NCBI GenBank assembly: GCA_029204045.2
Contig: CM055065.1
Location: forward strand, 46,687,247-46,751,246
From: Tillandsia leiboldiana
Lineage: Eukaryota; Streptophyta; Magnoliopsida; Poales; Bromeliaceae
Reading direction: 5' to 3'
DNA: 64,000 nt
Position numbers and translations under genes: made by a program. Under the pieces are notes generated by a model. That model worked only from the letters and a program-made list of their open reading frames with translations. It made no database searches and was not told where the DNA came from. Positions 1-12,755 of the stretch are shown piece by piece; the first letter of the stretch is position 1, and the number at the start of each line of letters is the position of its first letter.

Positions 1-1690
1 CGGTTTGGGGCACTTTGCACCAACAAGGTTCAAACTTGTAGCAGAGTTGAGCACGAGGTCAAGGCCACTTGCAGCAACTGGTTGGTCCAAGTCAGGCCCA
101 TCACCGGCGGCCGGAGGTGGCTGTTGGCCGGGAATAAAACCGGTTTGGATAATTCGGGTGCAACACAAGAGCTCAAATACAGGGGTTCCTCGGCCTAAAG
201 AAAAATGAAGGGAACCTAGGAGATAGAGTTTGGATCCTACCTGGGTGGTTTTCCGGCAACCCTGAGCGGCGGCGGCGGCCGGAGGAGATGCTCGGACCAA
301 AGAAGATGGTGCAACTACAGAGGTAAGCAACGATGGCTTTAGAAACTCCATGCGATGGCTTTAGAAGCTTCCTATGATCAAAATAAGTGTAACTGGACGG
401 CTTACCGGCGGTGGGAGGCGCCGGCGGCGCCGGACGGCGAGGAACGGCCGCGGTTCAAAGTTGGTCGGTTCTAGGGCACGCTGGATCTCCGTGGATCTTC
501 CACCGATCCAGTCCAATCTTCGGGAGCAGCTTGCAGTCACCAAGAGGAGCAAGATCAACGGTTCTGATCTTGAGTACTACGGCCGGATGTCGCCCGTGCT
601 CAAGCTCGGACCAAATAAGGTTTTCCGGCAACAAGGTTCTCCCGCCGGCGATCGGGACGACGGCGACCACCCCCACTTCACAGAAAAGATCTATGTCGCG
701 TCAGGAAACTATTGAAGTGCTTCTTGGGCCATTTGTAAAAGAAAACTCCCATAACCTACCTCGCCGGAAAACGAAGAAGAAGGAGTTGCTGCCGCGGCGG
801 CGCGCGGCGGAGCAACACCTCGGGAAAGCCTTGGCTCGGTGTCCACCCCACAAGGACACCCTCAGACACACTTGGGACAATGAGAAGCCTCCTCGGATGG
901 TTTCCTCTCCGTCTCTACCAAAACCCGAAACCAACCTCGTCTTCTTGGGCTTCTCCGGCGATGAAGCGGCGGCCGGTGCGGGGCTCCCATGGAGTGCGGC
1001 AGAGAGGAGGGAGTTGTTGGAGGATGGCGGCTGGGCAAGGGTTAAGGGGAGTAGGGTTTCTTTTCTTGTGGAAAACTAATCGAGTTGTATACTTATATAT
1101 AATGCAAGGTGTAACAATTGCTAAAACCCCTTCAACTCAGGGTATTTCGTGCTGGGTCCCTCACAGAATATTCCTCTCACACAATAGTCCCTCTCCAAGG
1201 AGTTGCACGATTTTCGAGGCACGAACTTTAGGGTTTTCGCGCAATTTACCACGTTTTCTGTCGTATTTCACGCTTTTCGAGGCGTTCCAGTCGTCGAAAC
1301 GAAAAATGGACTTCGCCACGACGTCCGGCTCGACGAAACCTATCAGGTAGCAATTTTGGGTCGCTAAAATTTAGCTCCATAATTTTTAAATTCCATCTTA
1401 TACTATAAATTATACAGTTCGGCACGCTTTACGATGCTTTAGGCTCGTCAAATGCAAATTTCGTCAGTGCCATTGCGTTCAGAACGGCGAAACCGATCAA
1501 ATCGACTACCTGGATCACTATGTTCGAATTCCGGACAGTAAATTGGTCAACATTGCAACCGCCGGAATCCCGAAATTGGGGTCTACTGTTCATCTACAGT
1601 AATGACTTAACTCATACTGTGCACAGAGCACTGTTACATTGGTCGCGGTTATTTGCCCGCTTCTTCATCGATTTCATCATTTTGAATTTA
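1..1690 (-). mobile_element. Truncated family-A LTR (left edge of window)
   Basis: This stretch matches the start-proximal part of the 4-kb LTR family that is complete at 14633-18707 and 20343-24414, read on the minus strand. Shared blocks include the one around 1270-1350 (the TTTTCGAGGCG and GACGTCCGGCTCGACGA strings) and the ACTACCTGGATCACTATGTTC stretch near 1503. Similarity stops near 1680-1690, where AT-rich unrelated DNA begins, so the LTR terminus is missing. The left side runs out of the window. Open frames here are not conserved between LTR copies and I treat them as non-coding. Confidence 0.8.
754..1104 (-). promoter_or_regulatory. TATA-to-splice-donor module in family-A LTR fragment
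   Basis: On the minus strand a TATA-like run lies at 1092-1104. About 338 nt downstream is a splice-donor-like junction (exon end CCGGCGAG, then GTAGGTTA) at 759/760. The same pair occurs at nearly the same spacing in other family-A LTR copies. Promoter and splice activity are inferred. Confidence 0.4.
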
Positions 1691-2493
1691 AATTTCACGA
1701 GTCTTACACTTTATTCCAAAATCGGTTGAAAATCTTTTAAAATTAACATATCCGACAAAAAGAATTCATATTTATAGAAATCTTAGGAACAAAAAAAGGG
1801 GTAGCTATCATAACAAATCTGTGAAAATCTAGCTATGTTATGCACAGAAAAAAAGAGCGGTTCTAAACTTGAATATGTTATGATACACACACCTCCCTAG
1901 GTTACTTGATGTCATGTTTTTACTAATTCTCCACATATATATATAATTATTATATATATGTAATTATTATATTACATTATATATAATTATTATATTAGCC
2001 ACCATTAGAATAGGTTTCATAAAATTCTTATTATTATACATAAAAAAAACTAATTTAAGTTGTCATTTACGATTAAATAATATGAGACGAAAATTATACA
2101 TAATAAAGTAATTTAAGTTCTACACCTAATTACCTCGGACTTTCATTTAAGTTGGTTTTTACAAATAAATTAAACAACATGTTATTTTGCCCTTAAAAAA
2201 TATATAATTTTAGAGTTCTATAAATTATAATCACACATAAAATTATATATTTAGTTAAATAAGATACAAATTTGAGAGTTTTTTAAATATTTTTATACCA
2301 AAAAATATATACAATTAAGGAAAAAAATTACAAAATGATTTAAGATATAAAGTCAACTTTGAAGTTAAATTAAAATACACATTTCAACATCAAATTAAAA
2401 TATTTTCGCCATTAAAATTGTAAAAATCTTTGTATGTTAAATTTGTTATATATAATACTTTTAAACATAATATAATTGATATTCATAAAATTT

Positions 2494-2549
<56 letters not shown>

Positions 2550-2879
2550 ATATGGGCGTGTTTATTTATTTTTAATGAAAAAGAGAGGGATTATGATGAA
2601 AAAAATCTCTTGAAAATCTTTTGAGAATGAACTTTTTTTGAAAATATCACATCAATCAAATCACATCACATATTGAAATATTAATCTTAGAAAATCTTGT
2701 ATATAAGATATTTATTTATTTTTTTGCAAAATACTGGTAGTAATGACAAAATCTCATGAAAATAAAAAAAAAAAAAAGAAAAGGAAACAATACAGTAATT
2801 AAATAGTTGTTGCAAAAAGGGCATCAGTATTTAATTTAAGCAAGTAAATATTTTAATTAAAAAATAATAATAATCTTTA
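1691..2879. other. AT-rich non-coding DNA with TA microsatellite
   Basis: No open frame of note. Mostly A/T with a TA run at about 2497-2553. The stretch near 2555-2640 recalls the AT-rich ends of MITE-like insertions but has no clear partner end. No host gene seen. Confidence 0.7.
2497..2553. repeat. TA microsatellite
   Basis: Nearly uninterrupted AT dinucleotides with one TTA break near 2538. Confidence 0.95.
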
Positions 2880-3760
2880 GAGGAGATTTGCTATCATGAG
2901 TATCTTCTTTTACTTTTCCCAAGATTTATCATGATTTTGCAAAGATTTGAAGAAATAAAAATATTATATATAATTTTAGTTAAATATGTGTATTTACATA
3001 TAATATATAAATATATGATTTGATTTGATTGATGTTGATTATGGTAGATTTGGTATTATGAGTACTCTCTTTTCCTTTTCCCGAGATTTATCATGATTTT
3101 CTAAAGATTTGAAGGAATAAAAATATTATATATAATTTTAGTTAAATATATGTATTTAAATATAATATATAAATATATGGTTTGATTTGATTGATGTTGA
3201 TTTTGATAGATTTGCTATCATGAGTACATCTTTTCCTCTTCGCAAGATTAATAAAAGATACTCACAAGATTTTGTATTTAAATATAATATATAAATATAT
3301 GGTTTGATTTGATTGATGTTGATTATAGTAGATTTCCTATCATGAGTACCTCTTTTTCTCTTCGGAAGATTAATAAAAGATACTCACAAGATTTTGTAAA
3401 TTCTGATTTCCAAATAAAAATATAAAATTATATTATATATTTATATTTATTACATATAATATTAGTTATTCAAAAGATTTTGCACAAATTCTCACAATTT
3501 AAAATGAATATTTAAATATAATATATAAATATATGATTTCATTTGATTGATCTTGATTATGGTAGATTTTCTATCATGAGTACCCTCTTTTCCTCTTCCC
3601 AATAAGATTTTGCACAAATTCCTACAATTTAAAATAAATATTTAAATATAATATATAAATATATGATTTCATTTGATTGATCTTGATTATGGTAGATTTT
3701 CTATGATGAGTACCCTCTTTTCCTCTTCCCAATATTATCATGATTCTCCAAAGATTTTGA
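2880..3760. repeat. Imperfect AT-rich tandem repeat, about six units
   Basis: A unit containing GTTGATTATGGTAGATTT, then a TATCATGAGTAC-like string and a CTCTTTTCC-like string, recurs near 2883, 3045, 3207, 3327, 3553 and 3681. Spacing is 162, 162, 120, 226 and 128, so units have gained or lost internal blocks such as the TATATAATTTTAGTTAAATA piece. No coding capacity seen. Confidence 0.75.
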
Positions 3761-4588
3761 GTAGATTTTCACATTTCACATCACATACTAAAATATTACT
3801 TCTGAAGAAATCAGCAAATTAAGATATCCAAATATATATATATGTATATATACAAATTAAATATTTAAGTATTAATATTATAAAATCTTATATATTAAAT
3901 CTTATTTATAAATAAAATATTTGACTATTATAATATTTACTTTTATTTATTTGGAAATCTTAATTAAAATTTTCATAATATATTTCATATACTATAATAT
4001 ATTTTATTTATAAAAATGTTAGAAAGAGAAAAGAAAAGTCATGACACAAAATCTGGTGAAAATCTTTAGGGAATCCTCATATCTTGGGAACATCATATTA
4101 ATGATAGCTAATCTACAAAGATAATAATCTGCCACAAAATCTGGTGAAAATCTTTAAGGAATCCTTATATATTGGAAACATCATATTAATGAAGTATTTC
4201 AATAAAACTGCTGAAAATCTTTAAAATCTTTAGAAAATTCTCATTTTTTGGGAACATCATATTAATGAAATTAAATGAAGTATTTCAATAAAGCTGCAAA
4301 AAATTTTTAGAAAATTATAATTTCTAGGTAACATCACATCAATAAAATATTATTTTTAAATACGTAAATCTTACCTAATATAAAATAGCTATCTAACCTT
4401 ATATATGTATAATATTTTTATATTTCTCTTCTTAAATCTTAAATACAATTTTCATAATTAATTTCATCTTACAAAAATATAAAACTTAACTAATATAAAA
4501 TATATTTATCTAATTTTATGTATAATAATTTTATATTTTTATTTTTAAATCATAATTGAAATTTCTACAATTAATTTTACCATACAAA

Positions 4589-4590
<2 letters not shown>
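3761..4590. other. AT-rich non-coding DNA
   Basis: Short degenerate repetitions (for example the AAATCTGGTGAAAATCTTTA string near 4050 and 4138) but no recognisable gene, RNA or element end. Confidence 0.6.

Positions 4591-4668
<78 letters not shown>
4591..4668. repeat. TA microsatellite
   Basis: About 78 nt of AT dinucleotides. Confidence 0.95.
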
Positions 4669-4679
4669 TATAATATTTT

Positions 4680-5680
4680 TTTAAAAAAGTAGTTATGATA
4701 TCAAATCTGTTATTATCTAATAAAACCTAAAAATCATAGGGATAGAAAAAAAGTGTACTTATGATATCAAATCTACCATAATCCTACAAATAAAATCAGA
4801 ATGCAATTTTTATTCCTAAAACATCAAAACCTATAAAATCTTGTTAATATATCTTTAAGAAAAACAAATCACATATTTAAATATTATATATTACTTTTTT
4901 ATTTTCATAATTAATTTCATCTAATATTTTTTAGAAAGAGTAGTTATGATATCAAATATGTTATTATCTAATAAAACCTAAAAATCATAGGGATAGAAAA
5001 AGAGTGTACTTATGATACCAAATCTACCATAATCCTACAAATAAAATCAGAATGAAATTTTTATTCCTAAAACATCAAAACCCATAAAATCTTGTTAATA
5101 TATCTTTAAGAAAAAAGAATCACATATTTAAATATTATATATTACTTTTTTATTTCCATAATTAATTTCATCTTACAAAGATATAAATCTTGACTAATTT
5201 AATGTATAATAATTTTATATTTTAATTTTTAAATTATAATTAAATTTTCTATAATTAATTTTACCTTATATATATATATTTTTTAAAAAGAGTAGTTATG
5301 ATATCAAATCTGTTATTATCTAATAAAACCTAAAAATCTTAGGGATAGAAAAAGAACGTACTTATGATACTAAATCTAGGGATAGAAAAAGAACGTACTT
5401 ATTATACTAAATCTACCATAATCCTACAAATAAAATCAGAATGAAATTTTTATTCTTAAAACATCAAAACCCATCAAATCTTGTAGATATCTTTAAGAAA
5501 AACAAATCATATATTTAAATATTATATATTACTTTTTTATTTCCATAATAAATTTCATCTTACAAAGATATAAATCTTGAGTAATATAAAATATTTATAT
5601 TTATCTAATCTTATGTATATTTTAATTTTTAAATTATAATCGAAATTCCTATAATTAACTTCATCTTACAAAAATATTAT
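4680..5680. repeat. Large imperfect tandem repeat, three units
   Basis: Units begin with GTAGTTATGATATCAAAT near 4689, 4939 and 5290 and continue through TCTAATAAAACCTAAAAATC, a CATAATCCTACAAATAAAAT block and AAATATTATATATTACTTTT. Spacing is about 250 and 350. The third unit carries an extra internal duplication near 5345-5400 (GGGATAGAAAAAGAACGTAC twice). No coding potential. Confidence 0.8.
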
Positions 5681-5685
5681 ATATA

Positions 5686-5752
<67 letters not shown>
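5678..5752. repeat. TA microsatellite
   Basis: AT dinucleotide run with one interruption. Confidence 0.95.
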
Positions 5753-5756
<4 letters not shown>

Positions 5757-5837
5757 GAACAAAAAAAGGATAGTAGTTATTATAGAAAATATATATTAAT
5801 TCGAAATTCCGATTAGGGAAATTAATATATGTATGCG

Positions 5838-5840
<3 letters not shown>

Positions 5841-5918
<78 letters not shown>
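5841..5918. repeat. TA microsatellite
   Basis: About 78 nt of AT dinucleotides directly after GTATGCGCAC. Confidence 0.95.
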
Positions 5919-6868
5919 CTGAAACTAAAATTTGGATTTTAGCAATTATTTTTCAAGTCAAATGCACTTTGAATTATATATATATTTCAAATAAAGTAAA
6001 GTATAAATTCCAAAATTTTATTGACTATTTTGAAATTGGAACTAAAATTTGAATTTTAGCAACTACTTTCAAACTCAAATGCACTTTCAATTATATATGT
6101 AATTAAAATAAACTAACTTACAAATTCCAATTCTTTATAATAAATTTATAATAAATGGGAAAAATATAAGTATTAATTTCAAGTTTAAATTTAAATTTTA
6201 AATTAAAATTAAATAAATAATAAATAAATAATTCAGAAGATGAGATAGAGGGAGAAAGAAGAACCGTTGGAGCACGAAGGAGAGAGACAGAGGATCCCAG
6301 CAGGCCGACAGGCAGCTCGCACGCAAAACACAACCGAGCCGGCTTATTCATTGGCAACACAATTGTAGCAACCACGTACAGAGCACCCCAACATCTCAAC
6401 GGGCAAATTGCACAACCCAACAGGTCGACGGCAAAGGAGACACAAATAGACAAAAGTTAATTATAAATAATGAAAAATTTTAGGAACTATCTTGAAACCT
6501 AAACTCAAATTTAAATTTTTAAAACTATTTTCAAACTTAAACTCAAATAAATTCGAAAATTTTATGAACTATTTTGGAACTGAAACTAAAATTTGAATTT
6601 TGGCAATTATTTTCAAACTCAAATGCACTTTGAATTATATATATATAATTAAAATAAACTAAAGTATAAATTCCAATTCTTTGTAATAAATTTATAATAA
6701 AGGGGAAAAAATAGAATATGCCAACAGGAACATCCGAGCAGAGAAGAATAAAGATATTTATAAGTAATGAAAAAATTTAAGAACTATCTTAAAACGTAAT
6801 CTCAAATTTAAATTTGAGAAATTATTTTGAAACTTACACTCAAATAAATTTCAAAATTTGATGAACTA
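5919..6868. repeat. Degenerate repeats flanking the solo-LTR insertion
   Basis: A unit containing CTATTTTGGAACTGAAACTA, AAATTTGAATTTTAGCAA and CTCAAATGCACTTT recurs near 5925, 6030 and 6565, and again at 12001-12130 beyond the solo LTR, so these flanks were once continuous. A more G+C-balanced patch at 6236-6450 (CCGACAGGCAGCTCGCACGC region) is not repeated in the window and is not recognised. Confidence 0.7.
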
Positions 6869-7598
6869 TGTAGTAATCGTGAATTTTAAAAGGGTTAAAT
6901 AAATTTCTGGATTAATAAATAGCAGAAAATAAATAAATTGAACCCCAGAGATATCAATTTTTGATCGGGGTCTGATATCGAAAATCCGAGTTCACCATTG
7001 CGACCGTCTCGTCGAAACATGAAAAATTCATACTCATATGTTCTCAATCCGACGGTCGGATTTTCCAGAAATCAGCGAAGAAGAAACGGGTCCCACAACT
7101 TAAGTTGTGAATAGTAACCCCTATTTTAAATGGCCCTTTGATCACTAACGGCCGTTTCACTGTTTGGAACCCTGACATAGGGGTATGAGTAGTCAAACCT
7201 AACTAATTTCGACGTTCTGAGCACAATGGCACTGACGGATTTCGCGTTTGGCCACCCGGGTGCATCGGAGTGCGTGCACTGTACCGCACTTTATCGAACT
7301 AGTTGGCCCGAGATTTCATACGAGCACCAAATCAAACAAATGAATAGCCTATTTTGAAGGTCTCGACGAGCTGGACGTCGTGGCAAAGTCTGTTTCGCAA
7401 TTCGACGATCAGGTTGTCTCGAAATACGCGAAAAGTGCCGAATTATCGCTTTTTCTTCAAATGTTTTGGATGTTCTTGGGCCAAAGCCCTTGGGACTTTG
7501 TTGATTGGGCTTCTGCCAACCTGAGGAGCCCACGAAAGCCACTAAGAAAGTTGGAAGGGTTGCTGGTGGGTGGTGGTCAAAGAAAGGAGAAATAACCC

Positions 7599-7932
7599 AT
7601 TAATAAGCTTGGTTCTTTGGGAGCTTTGTGGGGGGGAAACGAAGAGCCACTTTCTGTCCCAAGGTCTCTCCACCACTTCCCTGTGCCACCAGCATAAACT
7701 TAGAAGCTGTGGTGGCCGGAGCAAGGCATCCCCAAGAAAGAATATCCAAAGATAAAACTCGGGAGAGAGAGATAAAGGAGAAGGTTGGACCAACTTCTTC
7801 CAAGGTTGGAGTTGAAGTGCTCTGAGGATTTCCTGGTGACTGTGGAGCCTTCTGGGTGTTGGCTGAGGTCACGAGAAGAAGGAGGGAGTGAAACCGGCTT
7901 CTTCCATCTTCTACAACTCCGGCCAAGGTGAG
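7599..7932 (+). promoter_or_regulatory. TATA-like to splice-donor module in solo LTR
   Basis: ATTAATAAG at 7599-7607 occupies the position of the TATA box of other family-A copies. The donor-like junction GGCCAAG then GTGAGCTC falls at 7926/7927, about 326 nt downstream, as in sister copies. The TATA match is weak here. Confidence 0.35.
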
Positions 7933-8904
7933 CTCTCCTAAACCTTGGTTTGTTTGAGCCCGAGACCACTAGCAGTAGGTTAGTTAGGCTCTTGTGATGC
8001 TTTCTGCACAAGACTGAGCCCCCATGCACAGCCGGTTGCCGGCGGGAGCAACATCTCGCCGGAAACCTAGCCGAGCTCCGCCTCGATTGTTCTCTGCAAC
8101 TAGTGGACCAAAATGGGAAACAAAATGAGGGAGTTTTACTGTATGGCCTAGGGATCATCTCCACCAAATTTGGTGGAGATTGATCAAGTGGTTTGATTGC
8201 AGATCGAAACCCTAGCTTTGGTGAATATTGCACTTCGGCCGAGCTCTTTGCTCCGGCGCCGGCGCGCTTCCCCACCGCCGGCCACATGCTCAGAAGTGTT
8301 CCTGGGAGTGTGAGGAGTGCACCCATGCAATTGCATGGCATCCATGCAGCACCAAGGTGGCGCGGCCATGGATGACCCGAGAGTGGACCAAGTCACGGCC
8401 GCCGGTGTTCCGGCCATTTCCGGCCGGGATAAGATGGTCCGGGAGCTTCCTGAGATCCAGTGTGAGCTTTCCATCCATGTTGGAAGGCTCCATAATGCCT
8501 CTGTAAAGTTTCACCATTAATGGTGAAGAAGCTCGAGATGGAGATTTGCCCCGCCGTGCCGTCGCCGTGTCCTGTCGCCGGGCACGGGCACAGGAAGGTT
8601 TGTAGCAAGGTTTAGCACCTGTTGGTGCCATTGGATGAGGCCCAGAACCTCTGGTTGAGTGGTCACGAATTTCAAGGTTTGGCTCTATCTTCTTCTTCAT
8701 GGTTTCGGCCAAACCTGGGAGCAAGCTTGGAACTGAGTTGATGGAAACACTTCTGCAACTCTCTGGAAGTTTTCCTTCCAAGTTAGAGAGGCTCAGGTGC
8801 AATGGTTGCAGAAAGCAAGGCTGGATTTAGCTTGTGAGCTTGTTTGTGAATAGTGCATGCCATGTGTTTGATTAAATCCCACAGAGAAGATTTAGATGGA
8901 TTTA

Positions 8905-9080
8905 TGTGACGCCCCACTTCCCAGGGGGTCACCCATCCTAGAACTACTCTAGCTCTAGCACGCTTAACTCTCATGTTCCTCTTGGATCTTACTACCATCC
9001 AAAATGCTATAGCCGGGTTAGAGATTTAGTCCTATTATATCATTTATATATAGGACTAATACAAATTCCGGGGTGTCACA
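8905..9080 (-). repeat. Cassandra 3' LTR
   Basis: Minus-strand 3' LTR, starting TGTGACACCCCGG and ending GGGGCGTCACA on that strand. It contains the 5S-derived block at 8915-8970. Confidence 0.9.
8927..8969 (-). promoter_or_regulatory. 5S rRNA-like Pol III internal promoter in Cassandra LTR
   Basis: On the minus strand AGTTAAGCGTGCT (8957-8969) matches the 5S A-box region and GGATGGGTGACC (8927-8938) the C-box region, in 5S order and spacing. Known Cassandra LTRs carry these boxes; activity here is inferred. Confidence 0.8.
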
Positions 9081-9289
9081 TTCTTCCCCCCTTTAAGCCC
9101 TGACGTCCACGTCAGGCTCAAGCACACTCACAAGCACCAGGCGATGTGAGACTCGTCTCGCTAGCCTTAGCCGACCTTGTGAGGAGCTGCACTCCACTCA
9201 CAACGGTCATTAGCCGGGGAGCCTCGCTCTACCCGCTATATAACCCTGGCTCAGCCGAGACTCATCTCACATTTCCGGCTGGTGAATGT

Positions 9290-9300
9290 CTCTGATACCA
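9290..9300 (-). other. Primer-binding site (initiator-Met tRNA), Cassandra
   Basis: Minus-strand TGGTATCAGAG two bases inside the 5' LTR. Confidence 0.85.
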
Positions 9301-9302
9301 AC

Positions 9303-9478
9303 TGTGACGCCCCACTTCCCAGGGGGTCACCCATCCTAGAACTACTCTAGCTCTAGCACGCTTAACTCTCATGTTCCTCTTGGATCTTACTACCATCCAA
9401 AATGCTATAGCCGGGTTAGAGATTTAGTCCTATTATATCATTTATATATAGGACTAATACAAATTCCGGGGTGTCACA
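9303..9478 (-). repeat. Cassandra 5' LTR
   Basis: Minus-strand 5' LTR, same length as 8905-9080 and identical on reading. 5S-like internal promoter boxes lie at 9325-9336 (C-box-like) and 9355-9367 (A-box-like). Confidence 0.9.
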
Positions 9479-12000
9479 ATTTAGGTCTCGAATTGAATAT
9501 GAAAGATGTTTCAAATGGTCCCCTGAGCTTGATGCTCACTTCAGATCAAGTTGGATCTGTGTGGATTGATGTTTGGAGCATTGTGAAAGTTGTTTGAGAA
9601 CTTGGTGTTGGTTCTAGTTGAACCAGTGGTTGCTAGGCTGCAATAGGGCAAGCCCAGTGATTCTTGAGGCATTTTGAGCATGTGGCTAAAGCAGAATTTA
9701 TTTTGGCACACTAGAAGTTAAGATTTAGTGATGTCAAGCTCTAAAGATAATGTTATAGCCCAAACACTGAACTAGTCTGTTTGAAATATTGCAACAGTGT
9801 ACTCCTGGCTAATTTTGGGTCACTGGACGCGATGCTCGCGTTTATTTTGGGTTTTGATGAGCCGAAGAAACGAAAATGCGTTTCGGCTAGGTTAGAGAAG
9901 TAATTCATGGCCCGAAGTTTTCCTCGGGTATCGCACTGCCACAAATGTGTGAGCACGGTATTCAGCAAGTCAAATGTCACCTACTGGAGGTGACGGTTCG
10001 TAAAAATAATTCTCCGTTTAAGAGAACGAGCCAAAACGGGGTTTATATAGTAGATATTACACATTCTGAATAAACCCGAGGGGCTTGCTGCAATTGTAAC
10101 AATATGGAAAAGTTAGATGAATGCTCTAAAACATTGTTGACCTTTCGGTGGGTTTCCCGGGGTTCTTGAAAAGCTAAATATGCTTAATATTGCGTTAATC
10201 GACAAAATGGTCGATTCGCGCTAGTTGTGCCTTGAGGATTTGGTAGATCCTGAGTTGTCATCTGGTATTATTGTAGGCCCCAGTCATCAGGAGCCAGCCC
10301 GTGATCCGTCTTATGGTTATCGCGACCGTCTACCTTCTGGTGGAGTCGTTATTCCTCCTATATACAGGTGGGTTTATCTTCGGTCCGTGTTTTATCAGGT
10401 CGGCCCTATTGGGTGCCATGGTAGGTCGGACCCCTGTTCTTGGTGTAGCCCTGAACCTATGCTTTAGCCTTACTATATGCTTTCATTCCCGCATTCAGTC
10501 ATTACAGCTATATTGCTTGATTATACTGATGAGCCTTTCGTTATACTCTATTCTTCACTGCATGTTTAGAATAGGAGTTCTAGTCTCAGTACCTGGCATG
10601 ATTTGCATCAGTAACGATATCCCGATGGTGATTTCCTCGGCTTCTCGCCGACTGTCCGGTCTACCGACCGTGGATTGAGATTTAGCATTATGATTGCTAT
10701 TGAGTTATACCTGCTCTTACTACTTGCTTGCATATCAGCACAAAATCCTTACATCTGCATAACCTTGATCCCACAGATGAGCTTTTATTATGCCTTGATT
10801 TCCAGCAGTAGTTATACATCATGCTTATATTCCAGCAGTTGCTTGTTACCATATTGAGATATATCATGCTTCTTCAGCAGTAGATATGCATTTTCTGGAC
10901 ACATGCCATGCTTGATTGGTCACTAGCATAGTTCTATACCTGTTTATTCTTCACTACATGTTTAGAATAGGTGATACTACCTTAGTAGTTGTCATGTTAC
11001 ATTGTATCCCGGTGGGGATTTTCCTCGGCTTCTTGCCGTCTATTTGGTCGATGGACCATGGTTTGAGCATCAGCATTATGATCGCCGTCGAGCCAGCTTT
11101 CAGTCGCGCACACCAGCGGACTAGCTACCCATGTTGGTGTTCTTTACCGGTAGAGAGGTCTGATTGACCCGTGAGCCCAGTGGGGTTATGATAGCTTGCA
11201 GGGTGTCCAAAAGGGGCTTTAGCCTGAGGCCCCAATGACCAAAAGGGGCTTTTGCCTGAGGTCCATATGCTCCATGGCAGTTTAGCCTGAGGCCCTTGTG
11301 GCCAAAAGTGGCATTTGATTGGGTATATTCGTGGTACTACCTTTGATGCACCTTCTTGATATTCCTGCTTGTTTGATTACCTGCATTTCATATCTGTTAT
11401 AGATTTATCATGCATAGTATGATTGTGTTATATATGCATACTCTGTTCTATTGATCCATATTTGATCTTATGTGGCTTAGACTGTATACCTGCATTGATC
11501 TTCAGTATATCCTACTTCTGTTTCCGCTTATTATTGTATCCAGTAGGTACGGCTTGCTATTTCCCGGCCCGTCGTGCCCACTGGGATACACTCCGGTGTG
11601 TCTCACACCCTCGGGTGACTGTTTTTCAGGTCCTTCGGGTGCGGGAACCTTTGGACATTCTGTGTGAGGACGCGTGGTAGATTTATCCCTGGTAGGATGT
11701 ACCCCTTTTGATTTAGTAAAATATTACAACTGTATTTCCATTTTGAGAACTGGATGTATTAACTTATGAATCTTGTGGTTGTAATAGAGTAGAACTTATT
11801 TAGTATAGTTATCTCGTATCTACTCTGATTGACTGTTTCTGTTAGCCGAGCACATATAGGGAAGGCTCTGTTTGATGTACAGAGACTTTTCTATATGTGT
11901 GGCGGTCTGTTCACGCCTTGGAGAAATCAAGATTTTAAACTCTGATTAAAAAAAAAAAAAAAAAAAATTTAGACCCACTTTTGAATCTCGGGGCGTGACA

Positions 12001-12320
12001 AACTATTTTGGAACTGAAACAAAAATTTAAATTTTAGCAACTATTTTCAAACTCAAATGCACTTTGAATTATATATATAATTAAAATAAACTAAAGTATA
12101 AATTCCAATTCTTTATAATTAATTTTAAGATTAAACTAAAGTATTAATTTCAAGTTTAGCAACTATTTGATTGGACCGGTGTTTTTTTTAAAAAAAAATA
12201 AAAAGAAAAAGAAAAAATAAATTAAAAGTGAGTGAGTGAGTACTGAATGGGGGTGATCAATAATTAGAAGATTAATTAAAAAGGGAGAGTTGGCTAATTA
12301 ATAAGAAAAGTATCGATGCA
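12001..12320. other. AT-rich flank of solo LTR
   Basis: Continues the repeat interrupted at 6868 to about 12150, then purine-rich and AT-rich single-copy DNA. Nothing gene-like. Confidence 0.6.
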
Positions 12321-12755
12321 TTGGGCGAAATCGGAGCGGGAGAGGAACCCGTTGCGCGCGAGCTTCTCAAAGCTTCCCTCGACATCGCCCCACGCGTCGG
12401 CGCGGCCCCGGGCGATCCAGCCCCCGCGCCCGTGTCCGCGCCGCCATCGCCCGCTCCCGCCGCGCCGCGCGCGCCGCTAGGGCATCCTCAACCGCCGCCT
12501 CGCCGCTGCCGCCGCCGCGGAGGCGGAGGTGAAGGCCAACGTTTCGAGAGAAGCGGAGCAGCTCCGCCTTGAGGTCGAGCGGGATCTGCCTCGCGCGCAG
12601 CTCCTGCGAGAAGCGGCGGAGGAGGAGGCGTTGGTGCGAAGCGCTTCGCCGCATCGGGAAAATCGGCGGCGTCGCCAACGCGGCGGGGGCGACGCCTTCG
12701 GGGAGCGGGAGAGAGAGACGGGGGGAGGTTCGGCGGTAGGTTAGGAAGAACAGGA

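Larger units (their letters stand above)
8905..9478 (-). mobile_element. Cassandra TRIM retrotransposon, complete
   Basis: Two 176-bp LTRs (8905-9080 and 9303-9478) look identical on reading and enclose 222 bp. A perfect duplication ATTTA flanks it (8900-8904 and 9479-9483). On the minus strand the primer-binding site TGGTATCAGAG (9290-9300) fits initiator-methionine tRNA, and the purine tract AAAGGGGGGAAGAA (9081-9094) abuts the 3' LTR. The LTR carries sequence like the 3' half of plant 5S rRNA (AGTTAAGCGTGCT and GGATGGGTGACC), the hallmark of Cassandra. There is no coding capacity, so movement would need enzymes from another element. Insertion within a solo LTR and identical LTRs suggest it is young. 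Confidence 0.93.
6869..12000 (+). mobile_element. Family-A solo LTR, plus strand
   Basis: Begins TGTAGTAATC and ends CGGGGCGTGACA, the same terminal pattern as the other family-A LTRs. It is bounded by a perfect 5-bp target duplication AACTA (6864-6868 and 12001-12005). Removing it rejoins GATGAACTATTTTGGAACTG, which matches the neighbouring repeat unit. Length is 5132 bp, of which 574 bp is a nested TRIM plus one duplicated ATTTA. No internal gag-pol is present, so it is a solo LTR left by LTR-LTR recombination. A 20-A run at about 11948-11967 precedes the 3' end. Scattered open frames are not conserved between copies. Confidence 0.9.

Noticed and set aside
2880..3760. Possible CRISPR-like array
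   Set aside because: Units are long, AT-rich and directly tandem with uneven spacing; there are no uniform spacers, and the genome is a plant.
10225..11680. Hydrophobic frames of 60-125 codons in the solo LTR
   Set aside because: T-rich LTR sequence; frames are not conserved in the nested LTR at 53527-57877.
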